Assembly: GCA_038736355.1 (NCBI GenBank)
Contig: JAVYML010000003.1
Coordinates: forward strand, 62,001-126,000
Length of the DNA stretch: 64,000 nt
Direction: 5' to 3'
Source: Candidatus Hadarchaeales archaeon
GTDB taxonomy: Archaea; Hadarchaeota; Hadarchaeia; Hadarchaeales; WYZ-LMO6
Positions 43,349 to 52,529 of this stretch are shown piece after piece. Within the stretch, counting starts at the first letter, position 1; every line of letters begins with the position of its first letter. The notes under the pieces were generated by a model that worked only from the letters and a program-made list of their open reading frames with translations, did no database searches and was not told the origin of the DNA. A program made the position numbers and the translations under genes.

Positions 43349-44404
43349 TACTTCCCTTACCGCCTTTCCCGTTCTTCTCAGACATTCCAGTGCGCTTTCG
43401 TAGGTGGGAAAGCCCCTGAGCCCGCACTCCGGTCCAGCGTAGGCTATTCTTTCCTTCCCGAACCTCTCCAATACTTTCTCGAGCCTGAGTTTCATCTCCT
43501 CCACTCCTTCCAAGTATTCTTCGGCCCTTTCCTTCCCCTCTTTGATCCTTTTCCAGATTTCTCCCACCCTTTCCCCAGTTCCCACCTTCTGGATCAGAAG
43601 CCCATCGAAGTCCGTTTTGGCGATGCTCACCTTCAGCACCTTATCCCTTTCCTCCAAGAGGCGCAAGGTCTCTGGGGAGGAATAGAGGGGATCCCCCACA
43701 TGGGATTCCACGGCGTTGAGGTTCTCCAGTTCCCAGAAGAGTCCATCGGAAGTGTTGTGGAGGTGGAGGAGGGTCTTCACGCCCTTTCTTCTAGCTGCTC
43801 CCAAAACCTCTTCCCAAGCTTTAAGCAGGACCTCCCTCCCTTCCGCTCCCTTGTCCAGTCTCGGGTCATCCACCCCAAAGATGGGTTCATCCAGCGAAAG
43901 GAGTTCCACCCTTAACCCTTTTGTCTTCGGGAGGTTGTTGGAAACGAGTTTGGATAGGGGTTTGGAGAGAAGGGTGAAGAGACTTTCGTCCCATCCTGGG
44001 AAGAGGGAGGCCAGGGTATAGGGACCCGTCACGCAAACCTTCATCTTCACCCCTCCCCTTTCCTCCATCCTATCCGAATGCTCTAGGAGCACCCTGATCT
44101 CAGGAAGAACCTCTTCACCCTGTTTCACCGAAGGTTCTTCTTCCAGAAGGTATCCCTCCCCCTTTCTCCTCACCCCTTTCATGCTTTCGAGGAAGCTCGT
44201 GATCATGTCGGAGAACTGGGGATAGTTGGGGAGGGTGAGCCCACACTCGAGTTTGTCCAAAAAGGAGGAGAGTACTATTTTTTCAAAATATTCTGCCTCG
44301 GGCCCCTTTTTCCCCTTTAGGTATTCCCTCCTTCCCCTTTCCAGTCTTTCCTCATCCCCGGGAGGAGGTAGACTCCCCACATCGCAGATTTCTATAGGAT
44401 CCAC
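43319..44404 (-). CDS. MetE/UROD-superfamily methionine synthase-like protein
   Basis: The protein has the MetE C-terminal barrel pattern: an N-terminal VGSLPPPGDE strand-loop, VCVTGPYTLA near residue 130, LSLDEPIFG near 175 and a C-terminal AGPECGLRGFPT. Archaeal core-MetE proteins move methyl groups from a corrinoid to homocysteine. The zinc motif normally HxC reads HLHN here, so the activity is uncertain. GTG 44404 is chosen because GGGGGGAG precedes it, it overlaps the upstream gene by only 13 bases, and it begins just before the first strand; ATG 44464 is the alternative. Confidence 0.7.
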   Translation of the reverse strand: MDPIEICDVGSLPPPGDEERLERGRREYLKGKKGPEAEYFEKIVLSSFLDKLECGLTLPNYPQFSDMITSFLESMKGVRRKGEGYLLEEEPSVKQGEEVLPEIRVLLEHSDRMEERGGVKMKVCVTGPYTLASLFPGWDESLFTLLSKPLSKLVSNNLPKTKGLRVELLSLDEPIFGVDDPRLDKGAEGREVLLKAWEEVLGAARRKGVKTLLHLHNTSDGLFWELENLNAVESHVGDPLYSSPETLRLLEERDKVLKVSIAKTDFDGLLIQKVGTGERVGEIWKRIKEGKERAEEYLEGVEEMKLRLEKVLERFGKERIAYAGPECGLRGFPTYESALECLRRTGKAVREVSSHPSHHFF

Positions 44405-45432
44405 CAGCTTCTCCCCCCCTCGAACTTTCCAACCATCCTTATCCTTCTCCCGCACTTCGGACATTTCCCGTTCTTTAGTTTGTAATCCAAAACGGAGAAA
44501 CCCTCCCTTTTCACCAGAAGTTCCCCGCATGAAGGACAGAGGGTATCTTCTGCCCCTTCCAAAGCCACATTCCCAAGGTATACGAACTCTATTCCCTCTT
44601 CCTTGGCTATTCTCTTGGCCCTCTCGAGGGTGGAGAGCGGGGTGGAGGGTTTTCCCTTCAACTTGTAGTGAGGAAAGAACCTGCTGAAGTGCACGGGGAT
44701 GTCGGGGGAAAGTTTTTCCCTCACCCACCTGCAGAACTCCCTTATTTCCTCCGGATCATCGTTCTCTCCCGGGATGAGAAGGTAGGTCACCTCCAAATGT
44801 TTCCCCTTCCTCACCAGCCACTCACAGCTTTCTAAGACAGGCTTTAAGCTGGGAACACCCGGAAACTTGCGGTAAAACCTGTCCGTAAAGGCTTTCACGT
44901 CTACATTGGCGGCATCCAAGTAGGGGGAGAGTTTTTCCCAAGCTGGGAGGTTCAAATAACCATTGGTCACCATCACCGTGTAAAGGCCCTCCTTCTTCGC
45001 CAATTTGGAGACATCGTAGCAGTATTCCCACCAAATCGAGGGTTCGTTATAGGTGAAAGCTATGCCGGAACACTCGGTTTCTTTGGCTCCTTCCACCGCT
45101 TCCTCGGGTGCAAGTTCTCTGGTGTAGACCTCTCCCAGTCTAGATTGGGAAAGCTCCCAGTTCTGGCAGAAGTCACATTTAAAGTTACATCCCACACTGG
45201 AAAGGGAAAAAACGAGGGATCCCGGCCAGAAGTGGTGTAAGGGTTTCTTTTCGATGGGATCTGGATTGGCTGCGGTCACGGTACCATAGATGAGGGTATA
45301 AAGTTTTCCTCCCTCGTTCTTCCTCGCCCCGCAGAAACCCGTTTTCCCTTCCGGGATGGAGCAGAGTCGGGGGCAGAGGAGGCACCTTATCCCCTCTTCC
45401 GTAGATTCCCAGAATTCAGCCTGTTTTTTCAT
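44392..45432 (-). CDS. amrS: AmmeMemoRadiSam-type radical SAM protein
   Basis: The 346-residue protein has an N-terminal cysteine region (CLLCPRLCSI, CGARKNE), the radical SAM 4Fe-4S motif CNFKCDFCQNW near residue 83, and FTYNEPSIWWEY near 128. A C-terminal zinc-ribbon-like part (CPSCGE near 300 and CPKCGRR near 329) is an addition in some archaea. The family, related to glycyl-radical activating enzymes, is called AmrS in the AmmeMemoRadiSam system; the partners AmrA and AmrB are not visible here. Coupled to the MetE-like gene, which may hint at a shared methyl-related role. Confidence 0.85.
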   Translation of the reverse strand: MKKQAEFWESTEEGIRCLLCPRLCSIPEGKTGFCGARKNEGGKLYTLIYGTVTAANPDPIEKKPLHHFWPGSLVFSLSSVGCNFKCDFCQNWELSQSRLGEVYTRELAPEEAVEGAKETECSGIAFTYNEPSIWWEYCYDVSKLAKKEGLYTVMVTNGYLNLPAWEKLSPYLDAANVDVKAFTDRFYRKFPGVPSLKPVLESCEWLVRKGKHLEVTYLLIPGENDDPEEIREFCRWVREKLSPDIPVHFSRFFPHYKLKGKPSTPLSTLERAKRIAKEEGIEFVYLGNVALEGAEDTLCPSCGELLVKREGFSVLDYKLKNGKCPKCGRRIRMVGKFEGGRSWWIL

Positions 45433-45512
45433 CTTTCTATTATGGAGGGCAAACTTTTAGACCTGACCAAGAGTCGCAAACTATTATTAGAAGAAAAGGA
45501 GGAAGAAAAAGG

Positions 45513-46019
45513 ATGGAAGAAGCCAAGAAAGAAATGGAAAAATATCTGGAAAAGAATTGGAGAAAAGCCTTTGAAATGTGGTTTTGTTGTATGCTCCAAA
45601 TGGGTAAGAAGGTGGAAGAGGTAATACCGAGGGACATAAGAACGGGTCTCCCCTATTCCCTCCTCTACGAAATAGGTGTGGGTTGTGGAAAGAAAGCGGG
45701 AAGATGGATGATGGAGGAATTCAAGCTTGAGGGAAAGGACATAAGGGAGAAGGTGAAGTATTCGAACGCTTTTTTCGAGTGCAGCGGGGTTGGGGAGATC
45801 GAGTTCTTCAAGGAAGGGGAGAAAAGAATTTTCAGGTTCAAGGGGGGCTCCTTCATTGCCAAAAGGCTGAAGACGGGAATGAAGACTTGCCACTATTTGG
45901 CAGGTTTCATAGCAGGAGTGACGGAGGTTTTTGTGGGAAGAAAGTTCAAGGTAGAGGAAATAAGGTGTGTTTCCCAGGGAGACAAGCACTGCGACTTCTG
46001 GGTCTTTCCTAAACCTTAA
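45513..46019 (+). CDS. V4R (4-vinyl reductase) domain protein
   Basis: This 168-residue protein ends with the V4R signature: the stretch KTCHYLAGFIAGVTEVFVG, then EEIRCVSQGDKHCDFWVF with paired cysteines. V4R domains bind small hydrophobic ligands or metals and occur alone in many archaea. The N-terminal 35 residues form a charged helix. No partner domain is present, so it may be a sensor or a carrier. Start ATG 45513 is preceded by AAAAAGG. Confidence 0.8.
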   Translation: MEEAKKEMEKYLEKNWRKAFEMWFCCMLQMGKKVEEVIPRDIRTGLPYSLLYEIGVGCGKKAGRWMMEEFKLEGKDIREKVKYSNAFFECSGVGEIEFFKEGEKRIFRFKGGSFIAKRLKTGMKTCHYLAGFIAGVTEVFVGRKFKVEEIRCVSQGDKHCDFWVFPKP

Positions 46020-46030
46020 GTCATTACTAG

Positions 46031-46306
46031 GTGTTAGTTTTGCACGTGGTGAAGGGAGAAGACTGGAGAAAAGAAGTGGAGAAAAGTGCCGAAGAGATTT
46101 TGGAGGCCCTCTCGAAGAGCCTTGAGGCTCTCCCCGCGGAAGAGGAGACATACTACTTGAAGGAACTTTCCAGACCACTCAGGGAGGATGGTGTTCCTTC
46201 CCCGGAGGGGGAAAGAAAGGCCTTCAGGAAGAGATTCCTTTCCCTAGCACCTTCCGTGGACGAGGAGGGAAACCTGAGGACAGAGGCCGCAGGATGGACA
46301 CGCTGA
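46031..46306 (+). CDS. gatC: Aspartyl/glutamyl-tRNA amidotransferase subunit C
   Basis: The 91-residue protein lies directly before gatA with a 13-base overlap, the usual position for GatC, the small belt that wraps GatA and GatB. Its second half has the expected pattern of Pro and charged residues (PLREDGVPSPEGERKAF). Similarity is weak at the N-terminus, where several start codons (GTG 46031, TTG 46040, GTG 46046, GTG 46049) are possible. The call leans on context. Confidence 0.7.
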   Translation: MLVLHVVKGEDWRKEVEKSAEEILEALSKSLEALPAEEETYYLKELSRPLREDGVPSPEGERKAFRKRFLSLAPSVDEEGNLRTEAAGWTR

Positions 46307-47664
46307 AGAAACTGGAAGCTCTGAAAAGGGGGGAACTCTCTGCGGTGGAAAACTTGGAGTACTTTTTGGAGCGTATAGAGAGGCTGAATCCAAAGCTTAA
46401 CGCCTTTCTCCAACTGAACCCCAAGGCCAGGGAAGAGGCGGAGGAAGTGGATAGGAGGATCAGAAAGGGGGAGGGGGGGAGGCTTTCGGGGCTGGTGGTG
46501 GCCGTCAAATCCAACATCAACGTGTTGGGCTTGAAAGCCACCTGTGCTTCGAGAACGCTGGAGGATTATGTTTCTACCTACGATGCCGAGGTCATCACGA
46601 GGATAAGGAGGGAGGGGGGCATAGTGGTGGGAATGACCAACATGGACGAGTTTGCATGCGGTTCCAGCGGGGAAAACAGTGCCTTCGGTCCTACAGAAAA
46701 TCCGGCTGCTCCGGGATATATTCCGGGAGGATCCAGTAGCGGGAGTGCAGCGGCGGTGGCAGCAGGGCTCTGCGATTTGGCCCTAGGGACGGATACGGGC
46801 GGGTCCATCAGGAATCCCGCCAGCCATTGTGGGGTGGCAGGATTGAAGCCCACCTATGGGTTGGTTCCGAGGCATGGTCTCATAGATTTGGGGATGAGCC
46901 TAGACCAGATAGGTCCCCTCGCTCCCGATGTTCACGGTCTTTCCCTCCTCATGGAATGCATAGCCGGTTTGAACCCCAAAGAAGGAGTGATGTTGGAGGT
47001 GGAGAGGGTCTCCTATGGGGATCTTGAAAGGGGTGTGGAGGGGATGCGCGTGGGCATATGCCCTCAGTTTTTCGCCCTCACCGATCCACGCATCAACGAA
47101 GTGATCGAGAGGAGGATAGAAGAACTCCGAGACTTGGGGGCGAAGGTGGAGGAGGTCTCCATACCACATCTGGAGCACGCTCTTTCCGCCTACTACCTCA
47201 TCGTCTCCGTGGAGTTTTTCTCGGCCACCCGTAGGTTCGATGGAAGGAAGTACGGCAAGCGTATCGAAGAGGTTTGCGGGGAGGAAGTGCTCAGGAGGAT
47301 AGCTATAGGAAGTTACATAAGTAGGAAAGAATATCGGGGGAAATATTATCAAAGGGCCCTGCAGCTCAGGACCCTCATAAGGAAGGAGTTCTCCTCGGCC
47401 TTTGAAAAAGTAGAAGTGCTGGTGGGACCTACCGTGCCCAAACTTCCCCACAGGTTGGGACAGAAGCTTTCTCCTCTAGAGATGTATGCCTATGACTACC
47501 TCACCGTTCCAGCCAACTTGGCAGGCATTTGCGCAGGAGTGGTGAGGGGAGGAGAAGTGGATGGGATTCCGGTGGGAATCCAAGTTCAGGGTCCACCCTT
47601 AGGCGAGGAGAAGGTCCTGAGGGTGATGAGGGCCCTGGAAGTGATGGGATGCAGACAAAGATAG
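46294..47664 (+). CDS. gatA: Aspartyl/glutamyl-tRNA amidotransferase subunit A
   Basis: The 456-residue amidase-signature enzyme releases ammonia from glutamine for transamidation of Asp-tRNA(Asn) (and possibly Glu-tRNA). The Ser-Ser-Lys triad shows in VAVKSNI near residue 69 and GGSSSGSAAAVAAG near 147, with LGTDTGGSIRNPAS near 165. In archaea Glu-tRNA(Gln) is usually handled by GatDE, so GatCAB here mainly suggests tRNA-dependent asparagine formation. It overlaps gatB by 16 bases. Confidence 0.95.
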   Translation: MDTLKKLEALKRGELSAVENLEYFLERIERLNPKLNAFLQLNPKAREEAEEVDRRIRKGEGGRLSGLVVAVKSNINVLGLKATCASRTLEDYVSTYDAEVITRIRREGGIVVGMTNMDEFACGSSGENSAFGPTENPAAPGYIPGGSSSGSAAAVAAGLCDLALGTDTGGSIRNPASHCGVAGLKPTYGLVPRHGLIDLGMSLDQIGPLAPDVHGLSLLMECIAGLNPKEGVMLEVERVSYGDLERGVEGMRVGICPQFFALTDPRINEVIERRIEELRDLGAKVEEVSIPHLEHALSAYYLIVSVEFFSATRRFDGRKYGKRIEEVCGEEVLRRIAIGSYISRKEYRGKYYQRALQLRTLIRKEFSSAFEKVEVLVGPTVPKLPHRLGQKLSPLEMYAYDYLTVPANLAGICAGVVRGGEVDGIPVGIQVQGPPLGEEKVLRVMRALEVMGCRQR

Positions 47665-49031
47665 GTTTTGAGGTCCACCTACAACTGAAAACGGAGAGGA
47701 AGCTCTATTGCGATTGTCCCACCAACTATGCCGAAGTACCTCCGAACACGAATGTGTGCCCTATCTGTACGGGCATGCCAGGAGCCAAGCCCATGATGCC
47801 CAACCGTGCCGCCGTGGAGGCGGCCGTGGAAATCTCCCTCATGCTTGGTTGTTGCATTCAGACGGGTAAACCCCTCTATATCCAAAGGAAGCACTACGAT
47901 TATCCCGATCTGCCGAGTGGCTATCAGCGTACCAGCGTACCGCTGGCCGTGGAGGGTAGCTTGGAAGGAGTTAGGATAAGGGAGGTTCATTTGGAGGAAG
48001 ATCCAGGGCAGTACGATCCCGTTTCGGGTTCCGTGGATTTCAACAGGTCCGGCATACCCTTGGTGGAAATCGTGACTGAACCCGACCTTCGTTCTCCTGA
48101 GGAAGCCAGACGTTTCCTCCGTCTCCTCACAAGGGTACTCGAATACACGGGCAAGGTGAGGCCAGAAGCGGGTGGTGCGATGAGGGTGGATGTAAACGTT
48201 TCGCTAGAAGGAGGGGGAAGGGTGGAAGTTAAAAACATCAATTCGGTAAAAGGGGTTTATAAAGCCTTGAAGTTCGAACTTCAGCGTCAAGCTGAGAGGC
48301 TCAGGAGAGGGGAAAAGGTAAAGAGGGAAACAAGAGCCTACCTGGAGAGCCAGATGATCACCGTGCCCATGCGCATGAAGGAGTTCGAGGAAGACTATCG
48401 ATACATTCCGGATCCCGATCTCCCACCCCTTTTCTTGGAAGAGGAATGGGTGGAGGAGATCAGGAAGAGGATGGTTGAACCTCCCCATCTGAGAGAGAAG
48501 AGGCTGGTGGAGGAATATGGGATTTCTCCTTCCGCTGCCAAGGTAATCACCAGCGAGAGGGAATTGGCAGACCTCTTTGAAAGGGTGGCGAAGGAGGTGA
48601 ATCCTTCCTTCGCGGCTGATTGGTTTAGGACCAAGTTGAAGAAGGTCCTAAATTACCTTGGACTCAGGGCGGGAGAAGTCAAGTTTTCGGTGGAGCAGTT
48701 TCTTTCCCTCTTGAAGATGGTTGAAGGGGGGAAGATTTCGAGGGAACAGGGAGAACTCGTACTAAGGGAACTGGTTAGGAAACCCAGGGAACCCGAGGAA
48801 ATCCTGATCGAGCTTGGATTACTACCGTTGGAGGAGGAGGAGCTGGAGGAACTGATGGAAAGAGTTCTGGAAGAGAATAAAGGAGCAGTGGAAGATTATC
48901 TTCGTGGGAGAGAGGAGGCCCTCAACTTCCTCACGGGTAAGGTTCTCAAAGCCAGTAAGGGCAGGGCAGATCCTAGGGAAGTGGTCAGGAGATTAAAGGA
49001 AAAGCTGGAGGAGAGGCGTGGGAAGGACTAG
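47649..49031 (+). CDS. gatB: Aspartyl/glutamyl-tRNA amidotransferase subunit B
   Basis: The 460-residue protein is the tRNA-binding and kinase subunit of GatCAB. KIGFEVHLQLKT starts it; the zinc site uses CDCP near residue 19 and CPICTGMPG near 37; KHYDYPDLPSGYQ near 81 and DFNRSGIPLVEIVTEPD near 135 are family hallmarks. The C-terminal YqeY-like helical domain is present. ATG 47649 falls inside gatA, giving tight translational coupling. Confidence 0.95.
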   Translation: MQTKIGFEVHLQLKTERKLYCDCPTNYAEVPPNTNVCPICTGMPGAKPMMPNRAAVEAAVEISLMLGCCIQTGKPLYIQRKHYDYPDLPSGYQRTSVPLAVEGSLEGVRIREVHLEEDPGQYDPVSGSVDFNRSGIPLVEIVTEPDLRSPEEARRFLRLLTRVLEYTGKVRPEAGGAMRVDVNVSLEGGGRVEVKNINSVKGVYKALKFELQRQAERLRRGEKVKRETRAYLESQMITVPMRMKEFEEDYRYIPDPDLPPLFLEEEWVEEIRKRMVEPPHLREKRLVEEYGISPSAAKVITSERELADLFERVAKEVNPSFAADWFRTKLKKVLNYLGLRAGEVKFSVEQFLSLLKMVEGGKISREQGELVLRELVRKPREPEEILIELGLLPLEEEELEELMERVLEENKGAVEDYLRGREEALNFLTGKVLKASKGRADPREVVRRLKEKLEERRGKD

Positions 49032-49950
49032 GAATGGGTTGATCCTGACGGTGTGGGCTTCATGTTTCATGGGAATGGCCCTTTCGAGGGCAGTGGGGAG
49101 AATAAGCCTTTCCCTTACCCCCCTGGGTGATGGACTGGGATATTCCCTCCCCCTCTTCCTGGTCTTTCGTTTCACCAAGAGGGGAGGGTTCTGGAAGTCG
49201 GTTGGGATCAGGAAGGAGGGTCTTTCTTCAAGTTTTCTTTGGCTCTTCACCCTTTTCCTCCTCTTCTCTTTTCTCATAGCCTTCTACGGGAAAGCGGTTG
49301 CTTTGGTTTTGGGGGAGGATCCGGCCGAGGAGATGTTCAGGAGGATGAAAGAAGAATTGCCCACTTGGTACTTCGTCTATTTCGCCTTCGCTTCCTTCCT
49401 ACCCGTTGCCCTGGTGGAGGAAGTTACCTTCAGGGGTTTCATCCTGAGGGAGCTTTTGCCCATGGGTCCGATGAGGGCCATCTTCCTCAGTTCGCTCATG
49501 CACTCCCTTTCCCACCTTTGGTATGCGGAGTTGGGTGTACCGGGTCTCACCATGTTTGGCTCGGCCTTTCTTTTTTTCCTCTGGATGGGAATGGTTTATG
49601 CCAAGACGGGGAACCTCATAGCACCTATCTTCATGCATGGTTTGAACAACTTCTCCCTCTCCCTAAGATTTTTCTTGGGTGAGGGAGCGGTGGAGGTCCT
49701 TTCCCTCTTCCTCCTCTTCCTCAGTTGGCTTTCCCTGCTCTATCTGCTCCTTTTCCGAGGGAAAGGTCTGAGGGAGGAGAGAAGAAAGGAGGAAAGACTC
49801 AGGGCGAGGGAGGAAGGATTGAAGAGGATGATGGAAAGACTGGATTCCTTCAGGAAGGAAGGAAAGATCTCGGAGGAAGAATGGAAGAGATTGAAGGGGG
49901 TCTACAAGGCTAGGCTGGAGGAATTGGAAAGGGAAAAGTCGGAGAAATAA
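49018..49950 (+). CDS. CPBP-family intramembrane protease with SHOCT-like tail
   Basis: The 310-residue membrane protein has about seven hydrophobic segments and the CPBP/Abi motifs: EEVTFRGFIL near residue 138, HSLSHL near 162, and FMHGLNNF near 205. These predict a glutamate-type intramembrane peptidase related to Rce1. After the last helix there is a charged coiled coil and a SHOCT-like end (FRKEGKISEEEWKRL). GTG 49018 overlaps gatB by 14 bases. Substrates are unknown. Confidence 0.82.
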   Translation: MGRTRNGLILTVWASCFMGMALSRAVGRISLSLTPLGDGLGYSLPLFLVFRFTKRGGFWKSVGIRKEGLSSSFLWLFTLFLLFSFLIAFYGKAVALVLGEDPAEEMFRRMKEELPTWYFVYFAFASFLPVALVEEVTFRGFILRELLPMGPMRAIFLSSLMHSLSHLWYAELGVPGLTMFGSAFLFFLWMGMVYAKTGNLIAPIFMHGLNNFSLSLRFFLGEGAVEVLSLFLLFLSWLSLLYLLLFRGKGLREERRKEERLRAREEGLKRMMERLDSFRKEGKISEEEWKRLKGVYKARLEELEREKSEK

Positions 49951-49978
49951 ATATAGGGAAAGGAGGAGAGGGAGTAGG

Positions 49979-50416
49979 ATGCCAGAACTGACGGAAAAGG
50001 AAAGGGAGGAATTGGAGAAGTCCCTTTTGGAGCTGAACAGGGGAAGGGTCTTGATGGAGGCCATGAGGGAGCAAATAGCCCTCCTGAGCACCACCCTTTC
50101 CGAGCTTTCCTCGACCATAGAGACCATCAAAAAGCTCAAAGAGTTGCCGGAAGGGACGGAGATCCTGACCCCCATAGGTTCGGGTTCCTTCGTGAGGGCC
50201 AAGCTCATGCCCCTTGAGAAGATTTTGACTGGGGTGGGTGCGGAAGTCGTGATAGAAAGAACGCCCGAGGAGGCTTTGAAGTTCCTGGAGGAAAAATCCG
50301 CTGAGGTGGGGAGGGCAGTTCAGAGGCTCCAGTCGGAGATGGCAAACCTACAACAGAAAATGGAAGACCTCCGACCCCAAATAGAGAAGCTCCTTTCGAA
50401 GGTTAAAGAGAAGTGA
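49979..50416 (+). CDS. pfdA: Prefoldin subunit alpha
   Basis: At 145 residues this is a typical archaeal prefoldin alpha: N- and C-terminal long coiled-coil helices joined by a beta-hairpin region ([17 protein letters not shown] near residue 62). With prefoldin beta it forms the jellyfish-shaped hexamer that holds unfolded proteins for the thermosome. Purine-rich GGAGGAGAGGG lies before the ATG. ftsY starts two bases after its stop. Confidence 0.93.
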   Translation: MPELTEKEREELEKSLLELNRGRVLMEAMREQIALLSTTLSELSSTIETIKKLKELPEGTEILTPIGSGSFVRAKLMPLEKILTGVGAEVVIERTPEEALKFLEEKSAEVGRAVQRLQSEMANLQQKMEDLRPQIEKLLSKVKEK

Positions 50417-50417
50417 G

Positions 50418-51431
50418 ATGCTCGAGAAACTCAAGGAAAAACTGCGCAAGGTAAAGGCGAAGCTCACGAAGAAACTGGAAGAGAAAGCCACCCAGAAAGA
50501 AGAGGAACCAAAAAAACCCTCCAAGACCGCTCCAAAGCTTAAGGTGAAGAGGGCACTGAAGAGGGCCATAGGAATTGAGCTCTCTCCTCAGGATCTGGAG
50601 GACATTCTTTGGGACTTGCAGGTTTCCCTCTTGGAGAGTGATGTGGCGGTACCTGTAGCGGATGAGGTCCTACGGAGGGTGAAGGAAAGGCTCACGGGAA
50701 GAAAGTTGGGACTAAGGGAAAATCCAAGGAAGGTGGCAGAAGAGGTGCTGGAAGAGGCCCTCAGGGAAATCCTAGAACCGAAGGAGAAGGTGGATCTGAT
50801 GGAAGTGATAAAGGCCAAGAACGAGAAGAACGAGCCTGCGGTGTTGGTTTTCTTCGGCATCAACGGAACGGGAAAGACCACCACCATAGCCAAGTTAGCC
50901 AAGTACCTCAGGGACAAGGGGTTCAGGGTGGTCCTGGCGGCTTCGGATACTTTCAGGGCCGGAGGGATAGAACAACTGGAAATACACGCCAAGAGATTGG
51001 GAGTGGAACTGGTGAAACAGAAACAGGGGGCGGACGCAGCCGCAGTGGCCTATGATGCCATTTCCCATGCCAAGGCCAGAGGTTTTCAGGTGGTTTTGGT
51101 GGATACCGCGGGCAGAATGCAAACCGATAGGGACTTGATGGATGAGATGAAAAAGATCGTGAGAGTCATCAAACCGGATCTCAAGATTTTCGTGGGGGAT
51201 GCCCTAACGGGAAACGATGCGGTGGAACAGGCTAAGACCTTCAACCAGGAGGTGGGAATAGACGGTTCCATCCTTTGTAAGATGGATGCCGATGCGAGGG
51301 GGGGAGCAGCCCTTTCCATTACTTACGTGACGGGTAAACCAATCCTCTTCTTGGGTGTGGGGCAGGGATATGAAGATCTGGTGGAGTTCAAGCCGGAGCT
51401 AATCCTGAAGCCCCTCTTGGAGGAGGGCTGA
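50418..51431 (+). CDS. ftsY: Signal recognition particle receptor FtsY
   Basis: The 337-residue protein has a Lys/Glu-rich N-terminal helix (about residues 1-50), an N domain, and an SRP-type GTPase domain: G1 [15 protein letters not shown] near 150, DTFRAGG near 178, DTAGRMQTD near 230, and GVGQGYEDL near 315. It docks SRP-ribosome complexes at the membrane. It converges with aif6 with a gap of only six bases. Confidence 0.95.
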   Translation: MLEKLKEKLRKVKAKLTKKLEEKATQKEEEPKKPSKTAPKLKVKRALKRAIGIELSPQDLEDILWDLQVSLLESDVAVPVADEVLRRVKERLTGRKLGLRENPRKVAEEVLEEALREILEPKEKVDLMEVIKAKNEKNEPAVLVFFGINGTGKTTTIAKLAKYLRDKGFRVVLAASDTFRAGGIEQLEIHAKRLGVELVKQKQGADAAAVAYDAISHAKARGFQVVLVDTAGRMQTDRDLMDEMKKIVRVIKPDLKIFVGDALTGNDAVEQAKTFNQEVGIDGSILCKMDADARGGAALSITYVTGKPILFLGVGQGYEDLVEFKPELILKPLLEEG

Positions 51432-51437
51432 AAGGCA

Positions 51438-52106
51438 CTATCCTTCGGTTGGGTAAAGGGCTTTTTCAATCAACCCCAGTTCTGCTCCCGTCGTGGGTTT
51501 TCCTGTCAGGAAGCCTTTGGAGTTTGCGGCCACGCACATGCCCACATATTTTTCTCCATCGCATGCCGTCCCGGTGAAGACGGGTACTCCCAGTGTTTCC
51601 CTTATCCTCTCGATTTCCTCCTCCGTGGCGTCTGGATGGAGGAGGGCTCCCCTGTTGGTGACCACACCTGCGCTCCCCACCGTCTTGAGACCCGAAATGG
51701 TCCCCCTCTCTATGGGAACTCCTAGGGCTGAGCTGAGCTCCTCCACCATTTTCTCCGGGAGGGCTGAGCTGGCCAGCCCCCCCTTATCGTTCACCAGTAG
51801 GAGGTTCCCCAACGCCGTGAACTTTCCCTCGATCCTCTCCACTTCCACACCTCCTTCCTTCAGGTTTTTTTCCTCCTCCTCCGCGAGCAGGTGGGGGGCC
51901 ACCACACAACGCGAATTCCCGGCCAAGAACACACCCAGCAGGGAGGAACCCATTACTTCTCCCCTGATTATCGGTACCCCCAGTTTTTCCTCCACTTCTC
52001 GCTCATCCAACTTCAAATGGCGGGGAAAGATGGCCACCTTGTCCGTGACGAGACAGAAAAGCCCTAGGTAGGGAGTCCTTCCAAAGTTGAGACGTAGGAA
52101 AGGCAT
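51438..52106 (-). CDS. eif6: Translation initiation factor aIF6
   Basis: The 222-residue protein is the five-fold pseudosymmetric anti-association factor that binds the large ribosomal subunit. Repeats such as NSRCVVAPHLL, ALGNLLLVNDKG, TVGSAGVVTNRGALLHP and AANSKGFLTGKPT recur about every 45 residues. It follows rpl31e by six bases in a ribosomal operon. Confidence 0.95.
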   Translation of the reverse strand: MPFLRLNFGRTPYLGLFCLVTDKVAIFPRHLKLDEREVEEKLGVPIIRGEVMGSSLLGVFLAGNSRCVVAPHLLAEEEEKNLKEGGVEVERIEGKFTALGNLLLVNDKGGLASSALPEKMVEELSSALGVPIERGTISGLKTVGSAGVVTNRGALLHPDATEEEIERIRETLGVPVFTGTACDGEKYVGMCVAANSKGFLTGKPTTGAELGLIEKALYPTEG

Positions 52107-52112
52107 ACACCT

Positions 52113-52364
52113 TTACTCCGCGAGGAAAACCTCCACTGAGCCATCCTCCTTCTTCACCGCTTTAACCCTTATCTTGGAGGGAGGTTTTTTGGCCCCCCTG
52201 CTCCAAATCCTACGGTTGAGTTCCTGGTCTATCTTCACTTTCTCCGTCTTCAAATGTTTCATCAAGAACTTCCTGATGAGGTCTATAGCCTTGTTCGCCC
52301 TCTTGTATCGAGGCTTTTCCTTGGTTTCCCTCAGGGGGATGACATAAATTCTCTCTTCAGGCAT
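52113..52364 (-). CDS. rpl31e: 50S ribosomal protein L31e
   Basis: The 83-residue protein matches L31e over its full length: ERIYVIPLRETKEKPRYKRA at the start and KIRVKAVKKEDGSVEVFL at the end. It sits at the peptide exit of the large subunit. Located between rpl39e and eif6 as in many archaea. Confidence 0.95.
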   Translation of the reverse strand: MPEERIYVIPLRETKEKPRYKRANKAIDLIRKFLMKHLKTEKVKIDQELNRRIWSRGAKKPPSKIRVKAVKKEDGSVEVFLAE

Positions 52365-52373
52365 GGGGCTCCC

Positions 52374-52529
52374 TCACGGTTTTAGTTTGGATCTGTACCA
52401 GCGCCTGCGCTTTATACTGTCCCTCACCCTTCCCCTCGTTTTTACCACAGCCCAGATGGGGGCTCTCCTCGTTCTCCTCCCAGCCTTGATGAGCCTCTTC
52501 TTCACCGAAAGCAGCTTGTTCCTGCTCAT
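52374..52529 (-). CDS. rpl39e: 50S ribosomal protein L39e
   Basis: A 51-residue, very basic protein starting MSRNKLLSVKKRLIKAG and ending RRRWYRSKLKP, which is L39e over its whole length. It lines the peptide exit tunnel. ATG 52529 is preceded by the AAGGAGGG of the upstream gene end. The gene is short enough to be missed by length filters. Confidence 0.95.
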   Translation of the reverse strand: MSRNKLLSVKKRLIKAGRRTRRAPIWAVVKTRGRVRDSIKRRRWYRSKLKP

